Positions 1-16,780 of a stretch of DNA of 64,000 bases are shown here, piece by piece. Source of the DNA: Dehalococcoidia bacterium (GTDB lineage Bacteria > Chloroflexota > Dehalococcoidia > Tepidiformales > Tepidiformaceae); assembly GCA_020432045.1 (NCBI GenBank), contig JAGQHB010000004.1, forward strand, positions 1 to 64,000, in the 5' to 3' direction. The position numbers and the translations under genes are program-made. Positions within the stretch are counted from its first letter, which is position 1, and every line of letters begins with the position of its first letter. The notes under the pieces are model-generated. The model saw only the letters and a program-made list of their open reading frames with translations. It did no database searches and was not told where the DNA came from.

Positions 1-7908
<7,908 letters not shown>

Positions 7909-8009
7909 CCTGTCGCAACTCCTTCAGGACCGCTGGTGAACTGGGCACAGTGAACTGAGGTAAGGGCGTTCGCCAATGTTTGAGCAATGGGCATATCGGG
8001 CCAACAGTA

Positions 8010-8039
8010 ATCGTAGCGGGTTTCAGGTCGCGGCGTCAA
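8010..8039 (-). promoter_or_regulatory. Candidate sigma-70-type promoter for rpoBC
   Basis: On the minus strand TTGACG (8034-8039) and TACGAT (8010-8015) are separated by 18 bp in the 183-bp clpC-rpoB gap. This predicts a start near 8003 and a 5' leader of about 95 nt before the rpoB ATG. Match to consensus only; no transcript data. Confidence 0.6.
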
Positions 8040-8040
8040 C

Positions 8041-8069
8041 GGCGAAGGCCGGGAAAGCCCGGCCTCGCC
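8041..8069 (-). terminator. GC-rich hairpin downstream of clpC
   Basis: An inverted repeat of about 12 bp (arms GGCGA-GGCCGGG and CCCGGCC-TCGCC, with one bulge) lies 22 bp past the clpC stop and just upstream of the rpoB promoter. It lacks a clear U-tract, so it is a possible rather than a certain terminator. Confidence 0.45.
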
Positions 8070-8091
8070 ATCGTTGCTATTTGAAGCTCCG

Positions 8092-10569
8092 CTAGACGGG
8101 AGCCAGCTCCCGGACCGTGGCAATCGCCAGTCCTTCGTCGCCGTCGCTCCGGTCGACTCGGACCGTGTCACCGGCGCCGAAGTCGCCTGAAAGCAACATC
8201 TCGCTGAGCTTGTCCTCGATAGAATCCGAGATAAGTCTGCGGAGCGGACGTGCACCGAACGCCTGGTCGTAGCCTTTTTCACCGAGCCAGTCCTTCGCAG
8301 CTTCGGTCACAACTAGCGTCACACCCTTCGTGAGGAGCTGCTTGGTCACCGCCACCAGTTCGAGGTCGACCACCTTGCGGATATCCTCGGCACTTAGCGG
8401 ACGGAAGACCACGGTGCTGTCAATTCGGTTCAGGAACTCCGGCCGGAACACATTCTTGAGCTCCGAAAGGACCTTCTCCTTCATTCGCAGGTAACGGTCT
8501 TCGACGTTCTTCACTTCGTCGCCGGTTCGCTGGAATCCGAGGCCCGAGTCCTTCTTGATCAGGTCCGAAGCGACGTTCGACGTCATGATCAGGATGGTGT
8601 TCCGGAAGTCGACCTTCCGGCCCTTGGCATCGGCCAGGCGACCCTCGTCGAAGATCTGGAGCAGGAGGTTAAACACCTCCGGGTGTGCTTTTTCGATCTC
8701 GTCGAGAAGAATCAGGCAGTACGACTTGCGCCGGACCGTGTCGGTGAGCTGCCCACCATCGTCGTAGCCGACGTACCCGGGAGGCGCCCCGATAAGCCGT
8801 GCAACGGTGTGCTTCTCGCTAAACTCGCTCATGTCGAGCTTAATCATGTTGTCCGCGCTGTCGAACATAAACTCTGCGAGCTGCCGTGCAAGATGCGTCT
8901 TGCCCGAACCCGTAGGCCCGACAAAGAGGAATACGCCGATTGGCCGCCGCGGGTCTTTGAGCCCGGCACGAGCGCGGCGGACTGCGCGGGCAATCGCCTC
9001 GATGGCCTCGTCCTGACCGATAACCCGGCTCTTGAGCGATTCCTCCATTCGGAGGAGCCGCGCACTTTCTTCACTGGCGATTCGGGATACCGGAATACCG
9101 GTCCACATCGACACAACTTCAGCAACGTCCTCGCCGGAGACCACGGGGGTCGCGATACCTTGCTCGCCCTCCTGCCAGTCACCAAGCTCAGCCATCTTGT
9201 CTTGCAGCTTGGCCTCGCGGTCGCGAAGTTCCGCTGCATACTCGAACTGTTGGGCCGCGGCTGCCTGATCCTTCTCGCGGCGAAGGCTTTCGAGACCTTT
9301 CATCGCTTCTTTGAGAGAAGGAGGCGTCGCAGCGCGCCGGATCCGGACGCGGCTCGATGCCTCGTCGACGAGGTCGATAGCCTTGTCCGGAAGGAACCGG
9401 TCAATGACGTAGCGGGCGGAAAGTTCCGCGGCGCTTTCCAGCGCCTCATCGCTAATCCGCAGCTTGTGGTGCTCTTCGTACCTGGGGCGGATGCCGCGCA
9501 GGATCTCGATCGTCTCTTCTACGGAAGGCTGGTCGACTACGATTGGCTGAAAGCGCCGTTCGAGCGCTGCGTCGCGCTCAATGTGCTTCCGGTATTCGTC
9601 CAGCGTCGTAGCACCGATGCACTGCAGTTCACCCCTCGCCAGAGACGGCTTCAGGATGTTCGCGGCATCGACTGCACCTTCCGCGGCCCCAGCGCCGACA
9701 AGCATGTGAAGCTCGTCGATGAAGAGGATGCAATTACCGGAATTCTTGATCTCCTCGATGACCTTCTTCAGGCGCTCTTCGAACTCGCCACGGTATTTTG
9801 TGCCAGCCACGAGTGATCCTACATCGAGGGTGAGCAGGCGCTTGCCTTCGAGCGTGTCCGGAACATCGCCACTGACGATTCGCTGGGCGAGCAGTTCGGC
9901 GATGGCCGTCTTGCCCACGCCCGGCTCGCCGATAAGCACGGGGTTGTTCTTTGTCCGCCGTGATAGGATCTGTACGACGCGCTCCAGTTCGTTCGAGCGG
10001 CCGATGACCGGATCGAGCGAGCCCGCGCGGGCAGCCTGGGTCAAATCAATACCAAGCTGGTCCACCGTGGGCGTCCGGCTCGTCTGGCGTCCACCGGAAC
10101 CCGCTGCTGCCGCCGCCTGTGGCTGCGATTGACTGAGGATCCGCGTCGTTTCTGCACGCACGCGCTCCAGGTTCACGCCGAGGCTTTCGAGAACGCCGGC
10201 GGCGATACCCTCACCTTCCCGCACAAGTCCGAGCAGGAGATGCTCTGTCCCGATGTAAGAATGGTTGAGCCGCCGCGCTTCATCGACGGCAAGTTCAATG
10301 ACCTTCTTCGCCCGGGGCGTGAGGCCGATCTCGCCCGTTACCGTGCGATCCCCCCGACCGATGATGAACTCGACAGCCGAACGAACCTTGTTCAGTTCGA
10401 CGCCGAGATTGGCCAGCACCTTGGCGGCGACCCCGTCGCCTTCGCGGACCAGTCCGAGAAGGATGTGCTCCGTCCCGATGTAGTTGTGATTGAAGCGGTG
10501 CGCTTCCTCCTGAGCCAGGGTCAGGACTCGTCGCGCCCGTTCCGTAAATTTGTCAAACCGATCCGCCAT
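8092..10569 (-). CDS. clpC: ATP-dependent Clp protease ATP-binding subunit ClpC
   Basis: Hsp100 AAA+ unfoldase that feeds substrates to ClpP, 825 residues, typical for ClpC. The tandem Clp_N repeats at residues about 5-145 contain the paired [16 protein letters not shown] and [16 protein letters not shown] motifs. The first ATPase domain has Walker A GEPGVGKT near residue 213. A UVR-type linker ([16 protein letters not shown]) near residue 430 distinguishes ClpC from ClpB. The second ATPase domain has GPTGSGKT near residue 550 and the ClpP-contact and D2-small regions follow. It starts 3 bp after the stop of the S1-domain gene, so the two are almost certainly one transcript. No CtsR or McsAB is adjacent. 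Confidence 0.97.
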   Translation of the reverse strand: MADRFDKFTERARRVLTLAQEEAHRFNHNYIGTEHILLGLVREGDGVAAKVLANLGVELNKVRSAVEFIIGRGDRTVTGEIGLTPRAKKVIELAVDEARRLNHSYIGTEHLLLGLVREGEGIAAGVLESLGVNLERVRAETTRILSQSQPQAAAAAGSGGRQTSRTPTVDQLGIDLTQAARAGSLDPVIGRSNELERVVQILSRRTKNNPVLIGEPGVGKTAIAELLAQRIVSGDVPDTLEGKRLLTLDVGSLVAGTKYRGEFEERLKKVIEEIKNSGNCILFIDELHMLVGAGAAEGAVDAANILKPSLARGELQCIGATTLDEYRKHIERDAALERRFQPIVVDQPSVEETIEILRGIRPRYEEHHKLRISDEALESAAELSARYVIDRFLPDKAIDLVDEASSRVRIRRAATPPSLKEAMKGLESLRREKDQAAAAQQFEYAAELRDREAKLQDKMAELGDWQEGEQGIATPVVSGEDVAEVVSMWTGIPVSRIASEESARLLRMEESLKSRVIGQDEAIEAIARAVRRARAGLKDPRRPIGVFLFVGPTGSGKTHLARQLAEFMFDSADNMIKLDMSEFSEKHTVARLIGAPPGYVGYDDGGQLTDTVRRKSYCLILLDEIEKAHPEVFNLLLQIFDEGRLADAKGRKVDFRNTILIMTSNVASDLIKKDSGLGFQRTGDEVKNVEDRYLRMKEKVLSELKNVFRPEFLNRIDSTVVFRPLSAEDIRKVVDLELVAVTKQLLTKGVTLVVTEAAKDWLGEKGYDQAFGARPLRRLISDSIEDKLSEMLLSGDFGAGDTVRVDRSDGDEGLAIATVRELAPV

Positions 10570-10572
10570 GTT

Positions 10573-12243
10573 CTACTCCCGGCTGCTTGTCCCGACCTCT
10601 GATTGTTCTTCGGCGCTCTCCGCTTCCGCGGGCGTCTCTTCTAGCTTAGCCGATGGCTCCCCGGACGCATCTGCTACTTCATCTGCCACGACTGATGCCG
10701 CTTCCGTGGCGGGCTCGCTGGCCGTCACAGCTTCTTCAACCACAGGCTCAGCCGTGGCCACTGTCTCGTCTGCAACCGTCTCAGCCGGCGGAGTCATCTC
10801 CGCGACCGGCTCGGCCGCCACAGCTTCTGGTTCGGCAGGTATCCCACCTCCAACGAAGCTCGCCGCGTCGCGCACGATTGTGTTTCCGGTCTCCGCGTTT
10901 TCCAGGGCCCGCACCATCGCGGCAGCGAATGCGGAGACTGGCTCCGGCTCGCGCTCGACAGCACGCTCAATGGCTTCTTGCGGCGTCCGTGGTTCTGGCC
11001 GGCGCTGGACTGCCTTGTCCCGCGGGGGCATCCCATGTTCTTCACGTACATCGTCCGGGTAATCGATCACGGCACCATTGGCGTCGAATGCAAAGCCCAT
11101 CGCTTCCGCATCATTACGCGCCTGGCGGAGCGACAGTCCGAGGCGATGGCGATCGCGCTCCACCCGTACCAGCTTCACCGGCACGACGTCGCCCTCTTTA
11201 ACAATTTCCTTGGGATGCGTGATGCGCCGGTTCGAAAGCTCAGAAATGTGAATCAGGCCTTCAACGGGCCCATCGAGCCGCACGAAGGCGCCGAACGCCA
11301 TCAGCTTCGTGACTTTGCCGACCAGGACCTGCCCGATAACAAACCGGCTGACAGTGTCGTCCCATTTTTCCGGCTGAGCGCGCTTCAGCGAGAGCGAAAT
11401 CTTCTTCGCCTCGCGATCGACTTTCAGGACGTATGCCTGGACAACGTCACCGATATTGAAGAGGTCCTTTGCCTTCTTGCCGCGCTCCCACGTCAGTTCA
11501 GTCATGTGAGCCAGGCCGTCTGCGCCACCGAGGTCGATGAACACACCGAAGTCCGTGATGGACGAGACGCGACCTTCGCGAATTTCACCTTCCTGCAGCT
11601 CTTCGATGATTCGCTCGCGCTCCTCTTTGCGGTGCTCAGCCATAGCGGCGCGCTCCGAAAGAATCACGCGGTTCCGCTTCCGGTTGAGCTCCATCACCTT
11701 GAGACGTATAGCCTTGCCGACGAGGTTCTGGAGCTGGCTGGCAGCCTCAGGATCGTCACGGCGAATGCTGTCCACCTGCGAAAGGGGGACAAACGCGTTG
11801 ACGCCGTCGACATTCACCATGATGCCGCCGCGATTGTGACCTGTAACTTCGGCTTCGAAGATCTCGCCTGATTCAAGCCTGGCAGCGAGCGTGTCCCAGC
11901 CTTCTTCCCCACGCGCGCGATCGAGCGAGACAATGGCGTGACCCTCGGCCGAGGAGGGCTGCAGGACCATGACTTTCACGGTGTCGCCGGCGGAGAGCTT
12001 GGTCGCGCCCTCGGCGCCGAGCGAAAGCATCTCGCTCTGGGGAATCACGCCCTCGGTCTTCGTGCCCACGTCGACGATGAGGCCGTCGGCCGAAGCGCCC
12101 ATGACGACCCCCTCGACGATCTCGCCACGGCGAAGGCTGGTGGCCTGGGCTGCCTCGGAGGCGAGCAGGGCGCCCATATCCATTTCAGCTTCTTCGATGA
12201 CAGGTTCTGGGGTGGCGGTATCGTTGGACAAAACGGGCTCCAA
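10573..12243 (-). CDS. rpsA: S1-domain protein, 30S ribosomal protein S1-like
   Basis: RNA-binding protein with four S1 (OB-fold) repeats, beginning near residues 38, 120, 205 and 290; the third (DFGVFIDLGGADGLAHMTELTW) and fourth (AFGAFVRLDGPVEGLIHISELS) are the most canonical. The role is probably mRNA recruitment to the 30S subunit. The last 150 or so residues are a low-complexity acidic tail rich in Ala, Glu, Val, Pro and Thr, ending in a run of Glu/Ser. The open frame begins at TTG 12243; an internal ATG about 20 codons in is an alternative start. A TACACT -10-like hexamer lies at 12304-12309 without a convincing -35. Directly upstream of clpC. Confidence 0.88.
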   Translation of the reverse strand: MEPVLSNDTATPEPVIEEAEMDMGALLASEAAQATSLRRGEIVEGVVMGASADGLIVDVGTKTEGVIPQSEMLSLGAEGATKLSAGDTVKVMVLQPSSAEGHAIVSLDRARGEEGWDTLAARLESGEIFEAEVTGHNRGGIMVNVDGVNAFVPLSQVDSIRRDDPEAASQLQNLVGKAIRLKVMELNRKRNRVILSERAAMAEHRKEERERIIEELQEGEIREGRVSSITDFGVFIDLGGADGLAHMTELTWERGKKAKDLFNIGDVVQAYVLKVDREAKKISLSLKRAQPEKWDDTVSRFVIGQVLVGKVTKLMAFGAFVRLDGPVEGLIHISELSNRRITHPKEIVKEGDVVPVKLVRVERDRHRLGLSLRQARNDAEAMGFAFDANGAVIDYPDDVREEHGMPPRDKAVQRRPEPRTPQEAIERAVEREPEPVSAFAAAMVRALENAETGNTIVRDAASFVGGGIPAEPEAVAAEPVAEMTPPAETVADETVATAEPVVEEAVTASEPATEAASVVADEVADASGEPSAKLEETPAEAESAEEQSEVGTSSRE

Positions 12244-12372
12244 ATGGTCGCGCCGGAGTCTTGCTCGGCTCGGGCGTCAGGGTGATGGGGGATTACAGAT
12301 TTGAGTGTAGCAGTGGCCGATCCTTCTGGGAAACGAGCCAGCGGCGACGATTGGGTTTTCGCCAAAAATGGG

Positions 12373-12398
12373 AAAAACCGCGTCTTGGACGCGGTTTT
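12373..12398 (-). terminator. Intrinsic terminator of the 5S rRNA
   Basis: An 11-bp perfect stem (AAAACCGCGTC / GACGCGGTTTT) with a 3-nt loop begins 7 nt after the predicted 5S 3' end and is followed by T-rich sequence on the minus strand. Typical rho-independent structure. Confidence 0.9.
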
Positions 12399-12405
12399 CT
12401 CTTTG

Positions 12406-12523
12406 TACCGGCGACGGCCTATTTTCCCACCCAGTTGCCCAGGCAGTATCGTGAGCGCTGAAGCGTTTCACTTCCGTGTTCGGGATGGGAACGGGTGGAG
12501 CCACCTCGCTCTAGCCACCGATA
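12406..12523 (-). rRNA. rrf: 5S ribosomal RNA
   Basis: The minus strand holds the diagnostic 5S core CCATCCCGAACACGGAAGTG with the expected flanks. Helix I closes by pairing of TATCGGTGGC at the 5' end with GCCGTCGCCGGTA at the 3' end, which sets ends near 12523 and 12406 (about 118 nt). No 23S or 16S rRNA is adjacent: gap lies 55 bp upstream and the S1-domain gene follows, so this 5S copy is unlinked. Confidence 0.93.
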
Positions 12524-12528
12524 GACTC

Positions 12529-12556
12529 AGTATGCCACCGGCGGGCGTACATGCAA
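12529..12556 (-). promoter_or_regulatory. Possible dedicated promoter for the 5S rRNA
   Basis: TTGCAT (12551-12556) and CATACT (12529-12534) on the minus strand are 16 bp apart. They lie inside the 55-bp gap-5S spacer and place transcription initiation close to the mature 5S 5' end. Weak matches, but the position fits well. Confidence 0.4.
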
Positions 12557-12578
12557 TCCCCAGCACACAAACTTGATG

Positions 12579-13595
12579 CTAGATCCCCCGGCTCACCAGG
12601 TACGCGCAAAGGTCACTGATGCGGCACGCGTAGCCCCATTCGTTGTCGTACCAGGCCGCCACCTTCACGAGGTTTCCGCTAACCACGTTTGTCGAGAGAC
12701 CGTCGACGATGCTCGAACGCTCGTCTCCCTTCATGTCCATCGACACGACCGGGTCCATCGTGATGCCGAGAATTCCCTTCATCTTCTCGACTGCGGCCTC
12801 GCTCATCAGCGCGTTGACCTCTTCTTTTGTGGTGTCACGTTCGGTGAGCGCTACCAACTCCACAATCGAAACCGTCGGCGTGGGGACGCGATAGGCAAGT
12901 CCGTCCAGCTTTCCGTCGACGGCAGGGATGACGAGCCGCAGAGCGCGGGCGGCACCAGTCGATGTCGGCACGATATTGAGCGCGCCGGCACGCATCTCCC
13001 GCAGGTCCGAACCGGCTGCCTTATCGAGGATCTGCTGGGAGTTCGTGTAGCTATGAATGGTAGTCATCTGGCCTTTGACCAGGCCGAGGCTGTCCACGAT
13101 GACCTTCACGACCGGAGCAAGACCGTTGGTCGTGCATGATGCGTTGGAGACGACGTGATGCTTCGCCGGGTCGTAGGTGTCGGCGTTCACGCCGAGCACG
13201 ACGGTCACGTCTTCGTTCTTTGCCGGTGCGCTGATCACTACCTTCTTCACGGTGTCGCGGCGGTGAGCTACGGCCTTCGTTGCGTCCGTGAACAGGCCTG
13301 TCGATTCGATGACGATCTCGGCGCCAACGGAGCCCCAGGGAATCGCACCAGGGTCGCGTTCCGCGAACACCTTCACGGCGCGCCCGTCGACGATGAGCGA
13401 ATCGCCTTCCGCGCGTACTTCGCGGCCCCATCGGCCGTAGTTGGAGTCGTACTTGAGGAGGTTGGCATTCGTATCAACGGGAACCAGGTCATTGATCGCG
13501 ACAACTTCGAGTTGCCCTTCATAGCGGTCGGTGATCGCCTTGAGGACCTGGCGCCCGATCCGTCCGAACCCATTGATGCCGACTTTTGTAACCAT
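12579..13595 (-). CDS. gap: Glyceraldehyde-3-phosphate dehydrogenase, type I
   Basis: Cytosolic glycolytic enzyme that oxidises glyceraldehyde 3-phosphate to 1,3-bisphosphoglycerate, 338 residues. The N-terminal Rossmann motif INGFGRIGR is followed by AINDL, whose Asp36 suggests NAD preference. Catalytic Cys154 lies in SNASCTTNGLAP. The C-terminal SWYDNEWGY-type segment reads AWYDNEWGYA. An AAGGTGG ribosome-binding site precedes the ATG. A possible promoter lies about 40 bp upstream (ATGACC at 13657-13662, TACGCT at 13634-13639, 17-bp spacing). No pgk or tpi is adjacent, so this is a stand-alone gap gene followed by the 5S rRNA. Confidence 0.97.
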   Translation of the reverse strand: MVTKVGINGFGRIGRQVLKAITDRYEGQLEVVAINDLVPVDTNANLLKYDSNYGRWGREVRAEGDSLIVDGRAVKVFAERDPGAIPWGSVGAEIVIESTGLFTDATKAVAHRRDTVKKVVISAPAKNEDVTVVLGVNADTYDPAKHHVVSNASCTTNGLAPVVKVIVDSLGLVKGQMTTIHSYTNSQQILDKAAGSDLREMRAGALNIVPTSTGAARALRLVIPAVDGKLDGLAYRVPTPTVSIVELVALTERDTTKEEVNALMSEAAVEKMKGILGITMDPVVSMDMKGDERSSIVDGLSTNVVSGNLVKVAAWYDNEWGYACRISDLCAYLVSRGI

Positions 13596-13688
13596 TTGTT
13601 CCCACCTTCATCGATCTGGCGACTTGTCGCGCCAGCGTAAAGGGTTCCATCTCGCAGGTCATCCGGAACCCGGCCAGAATCCTCGCCG

Positions 13689-14009
13689 CTATCCGAGGCG
13701 AACGGCGGTGCCCGCAGCCGTAATCATCAACATCTGCCCGCCGACGGTCTCGTAGTCGATGTCGACACCGACAACAGCGTCGGCTCCCAACGCTTCGGCG
13801 GCAGCCACCATCTCCAGGATCGCCGTCTCGCGTCCCTTGCGAAGCTCTTCTTCGTACTTGCCAGCACGCCCACCGACGATGTTCCTGAAGCCGGCGGCAA
13901 TGTCCTTGAACATATTCACGCCGAGGATGGCCTCGCCGGCCACGATACTGATGTAGTCGCGGACGGGACGCCCTTCCACAGTGTTCGTTGTCGTCACTAT
14001 CAGCGGCAA
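13689..14009 (-). CDS. YbjQ/UPF0145 family heavy-metal-binding domain protein
   Basis: About 106-residue protein of the YbjQ family, whose members form small oligomeric beta-rich assemblies of uncertain function. The family signature is clear: [19 protein letters not shown]-like [31 protein letters not shown], and [15 protein letters not shown] chose the TTG at 14009 because AGGAG (14017-14021) sits 7 nt upstream and because the family normally starts at this point; an in-frame ATG further upstream would add about 21 residues. A TAGAAT -10-like element at 14039-14044 lies at a suitable distance for a short leader. Confidence 0.85.
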   Translation of the reverse strand: MPLIVTTTNTVEGRPVRDYISIVAGEAILGVNMFKDIAAGFRNIVGGRAGKYEEELRKGRETAILEMVAAAEALGADAVVGVDIDYETVGGQMLMITAAGTAVRLG

Positions 14010-14190
14010 ACACAGGCTCCTCGGGATGGTGTGAACGGATTCTACCATGAAGCGGACGGCGTTTGTGTACAATCCGTCTGTGCATCGATAGCTTCGGGCT
14101 ATATCTCTTGCCGAGGGACGCTCGAAATTGATCTACCTCCCTCACATCCCGAGGTGTTCCATAGAGATACCCCCGCATTTGAGGTGTCCC

Positions 14191-14304
14191 ATGAACCGAG
14201 TAATTGTTTCCTGCCCGTCCTGCAACCTGACCTTCCAGTCAGCTCGCCAGAGGACGCTCTGCCCGAGCTGCCACCAGGTAGTCGAGCGGCCCCTCAATCA
14301 GTAG
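14191..14304 (+). CDS. 37-residue zinc-ribbon microprotein
   Basis: A short open frame with two CPSC motifs (CPSC at residues 8-11 and 24-27, 12 residues between them) in a 37-residue basic protein, MNRVIVSCPSC... to ...VERPLNQ. The double CxxC with this spacing is that of a zinc ribbon, as in small MJ0042/FmdB-like finger proteins; the function is unknown. GAGGTG stands 5 nt before the ATG. Its 3' end overlaps the 3' end of the convergent HAD gene by 11 bp. Too short for most gene callers, hence worth noting. Confidence 0.6.
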   Translation: MNRVIVSCPSCNLTFQSARQRTLCPSCHQVVERPLNQ

Positions 14305-14959
14305 CCGGCGGAACAGGATCGAGAAGCGACAGCAGGCCCCGCGGCGCGGCGAGTGCTGGGAATTCGCCGCTGGCGGTGCCGTCCCACGCAGACTCGTAGC
14401 AGGCGAGGCCAATGCCCGCCGCCAGCCGCAGTACCCCGACATCCGGGCTCACGACCGCGCACCTTCGGACGTCGTGCTCCATAAAAGACAGGCAGTCACG
14501 CACGGCAAGAAGAATATCCTCTGCTTTGTCCCCGCGTGCTGAGAGTGCCGTGAGGAACCGGTCTATTCCGGTGGATTCGGCTTGTTTGCGTGCAGTTTGA
14601 TGCGCCTCACGCGACACCGCCGCTACCTCCACCCCCTCCCCTCGAAACCGGTCGAGCACCATGCCGATGCCGTCATGCACCAGGAGGCGCTTCATCGCGC
14701 TCCGCTCGTAGATGTCCTGGCACAGAGATGCGATGGATCCGGTGCCGGACTCATCGCGGAGGACAATCGATAGTGCGTGGCGCCACGGCCGCAGGCGGTA
14801 CTCGGACGAGATCTTCGAGGCGTCGATGCGGTCGCCAGTCGTAGCGGCCACGGCTTCTTCGAGTGCATATCGCCACGCACGCTCGCGCAGAAGCAGCACT
14901 TCATCCAGGTCGACAATGACCGCGCGAAAGCGTCTAGGCGGCCGGCGCGCAATTGCCAT
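14294..14959 (-). CDS. HAD-superfamily phosphatase-like protein
   Basis: A 221-residue HAD-like protein. Motif I is DLDEVLL near residue 17 (Asp nucleophile and the +2 Asp present), motif II is probably the AAVSRE serine, and motif III is the lysine in RGDKAEDI. Motif IV is degenerate: where GDSxxD is expected the protein has VVSPDVGVL, so activity is uncertain. An all-helical cap is suggested by the region after motif I. It starts 3 bp after the stop of the MobA-like gene and is the last gene of the long minus-strand run. Substrate unknown. Confidence 0.7.
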   Translation of the reverse strand: MAIARRPPRRFRAVIVDLDEVLLLRERAWRYALEEAVAATTGDRIDASKISSEYRLRPWRHALSIVLRDESGTGSIASLCQDIYERSAMKRLLVHDGIGMVLDRFRGEGVEVAAVSREAHQTARKQAESTGIDRFLTALSARGDKAEDILLAVRDCLSFMEHDVRRCAVVSPDVGVLRLAAGIGLACYESAWDGTASGEFPALAAPRGLLSLLDPVPPATD

Positions 14960-14962
14960 AGC

Positions 14963-15550
14963 TCAAAAAACGTTGGACTGGGCGGCCGCTTCGCGGTAAT
15001 CCTCGGGAGTGTTTATGTCCACGAGAGACTCCGCGCCCGCTGCGATACTGTGAATCCTGTCGGCATGGCGCCGGAGGATTCCGCGAAGACCTTCGTCTTC
15101 GTCGGTCGCTACAAGCATCTCGTCACGCAACCAGCCGGAAATAATCACAGGATGGCCGCCGTGGCCGTCATGCTCTGGCCGAGTCGCCGCGAATTCTTGC
15201 CGATGCTCGTCAAGCAACCGCCGGATGAGCGCCGCCGGCCGTGGCTGGTCCACGTTGAGAACAACAATTGCTTCTGCATCGCGACTCACGGCCCTCGCGC
15301 CGAGGCGGAGTGACCACGCCCGGCCCATCTGAAAACGCGAGTTGAGCATGATCCGGCAGGGAAGGCGCCGAATTGCGCGCTGGATCTCATCGCTACGATG
15401 GCCGACGACGACGATTACCTCGTCACAGCCTGCTTCTTTGAGTTGATGTACCTGGTAGGAGAGGAGGGGCTCACCGCCCCAGTCGAGCAGGGCTTTCGGC
15501 TCGCCCATGCGTGTCGATAGCCCTGCTGCCAGCACAATGCCTGAAATCAT
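14963..15550 (-). CDS. MobA/MocA-like nucleotidyltransferase
   Basis: About 195-residue NTP transferase of the family that attaches CMP or GMP to molybdopterin (MocA/MobA) or uses related acceptors. It has the N-terminal nucleotide-binding signature GIVLAAGLSTRMGEPKALL, the Mg-binding VLNVDQPR (usually DxP), and the C-terminal GHPVIIS and VDINTPEDY motifs. I chose ATG 15550, which places the glycine-rich loop near the N-terminus; a GTG at 15565 is also possible. No molybdenum hydroxylase gene lies nearby, so the acceptor cannot be told from context. Confidence 0.8.
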   Translation of the reverse strand: MISGIVLAAGLSTRMGEPKALLDWGGEPLLSYQVHQLKEAGCDEVIVVVGHRSDEIQRAIRRLPCRIMLNSRFQMGRAWSLRLGARAVSRDAEAIVVLNVDQPRPAALIRRLLDEHRQEFAATRPEHDGHGGHPVIISGWLRDEMLVATDEDEGLRGILRRHADRIHSIAAGAESLVDINTPEDYREAAAQSNVF

Positions 15551-15619
15551 GAACGCCGCCGTCACATCGAGAGTAGATCGAGTCTAGGCACGGGACGGGC
15601 AGCGGGCGAATGCCGGCCG

Positions 15620-16780
15620 CTAGACGGGAGACGGCCACAGCGGCTTGCCCGCCGCCACCACAAGCCGGACGTGGGTCAACGCTGTGAGGTCCTGTGTCGG
15701 GTCGCCATCGACGACGAGAAGGTCCGCGCGCTTTCCGGCTTCAATCGTCCCACGGTCGCCAAGACCCAGGAGTTCAGCAGATCGGCTCGTCGCCAGCTTC
15801 AGCGTCTCGACGTCCGAGAGCCCGGCGATGTCTCGCAACACCTTCATGCCACCGGCAAGGGCATCGTGCGGGACTCCCGGAATGCCGCAATCAGTGCTCA
15901 TGAGCATTCGTGCACCCTGGTCGAGGAGTCCGCGGAGGACTCTGCCCCGCTGTCCAAGCCGCTCTGTATCAGCCCACTGCCCTGAGGCCACGCTCACCGT
16001 GGGCGACACGACGATGCCGGCCTCGGCGATTGCCGCAATCAGGTCAGGTACGTACTCAATGGCGCCGGGCGCGTTGAAACTGCAGTGCTCAATACCATCC
16101 ACGCGCGCGTCCACGGCAACGCGGATGCCTTCCGTACCGTGGCAGTGTGCGGTGACCTTACGGCCGAGGCGGTGGGCTTCCTCAACCGCCGCCTGCAGCT
16201 CTTCGACACGAAACTGCGCGGCAAGCGTATTGGTCCCAGGCGTCATGTTTCCGCCCGTAGCCATGATCTTTATCCAGTCGACTCCGGAGCGGACGAACTC
16301 TCGCACGCGCTTGCGCACTTCCAGCGCGCCATCGGCCTCGCCGCCGATGAAATAGCAATGGCCGCCAGTGGTCGTAATTGGCGCCCCGGCGACCAGCAGG
16401 TCCGGACCCGTCGCGAGCCCTGCCCGAAGCGCGTCACGAAGTTCAACGGCGAGCGCTGTCGGCGCCCCAAGATCCCGAACCGTCGTTATCCCGGCACGCA
16501 GCATGGACTGGGCGTTGCCCGCCATCCGGACCATCATCCGGCCGGGGGTGTCCGCGTCGTAGACCTGCCGCCAGTCGCGCTGAGCGTTGAAGCACAGGTG
16601 CGCGTGGGCCTCGATGAGGCCGGGGAGGATGGTGGCACCAGAAACATCGATCGTCTGCGGTGCCGACGCGCCGCTCCCGACCGCGCCGATAACGGCACCG
16701 TCGACGACAACATCTGCTTCGACGGTCGATACTGCGACACCGTCCCACACGCGTGCGCCGCGGAGGACCCAGTCACTCAT
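15620..16780 (-). CDS. Metal-dependent amidohydrolase
   Basis: A 386-residue amidohydrolase-superfamily enzyme with a TIM barrel flanked by beta segments. Metal ligands and catalytic residues are visible in order: HAH after LPGLIEA (near residue 59-61), the lysine of WIKIMATGG that is usually carboxylated, TAHCHG, GIEHCSF, and the aspartate in STDCG. The C-terminal GLGDRGTIEAGKRADLLVVDGDP is typical of imidazolonepropionase/Xaa-Pro dipeptidase-like members. Probable cytosolic hydrolase of a cyclic amide or acyl-dipeptide; substrate unknown. It overlaps the upstream LysR regulator gene by 4 bp (ATGA). Confidence 0.9.
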   Translation of the reverse strand: MSDWVLRGARVWDGVAVSTVEADVVVDGAVIGAVGSGASAPQTIDVSGATILPGLIEAHAHLCFNAQRDWRQVYDADTPGRMMVRMAGNAQSMLRAGITTVRDLGAPTALAVELRDALRAGLATGPDLLVAGAPITTTGGHCYFIGGEADGALEVRKRVREFVRSGVDWIKIMATGGNMTPGTNTLAAQFRVEELQAAVEEAHRLGRKVTAHCHGTEGIRVAVDARVDGIEHCSFNAPGAIEYVPDLIAAIAEAGIVVSPTVSVASGQWADTERLGQRGRVLRGLLDQGARMLMSTDCGIPGVPHDALAGGMKVLRDIAGLSDVETLKLATSRSAELLGLGDRGTIEAGKRADLLVVDGDPTQDLTALTHVRLVVAAGKPLWPSPV

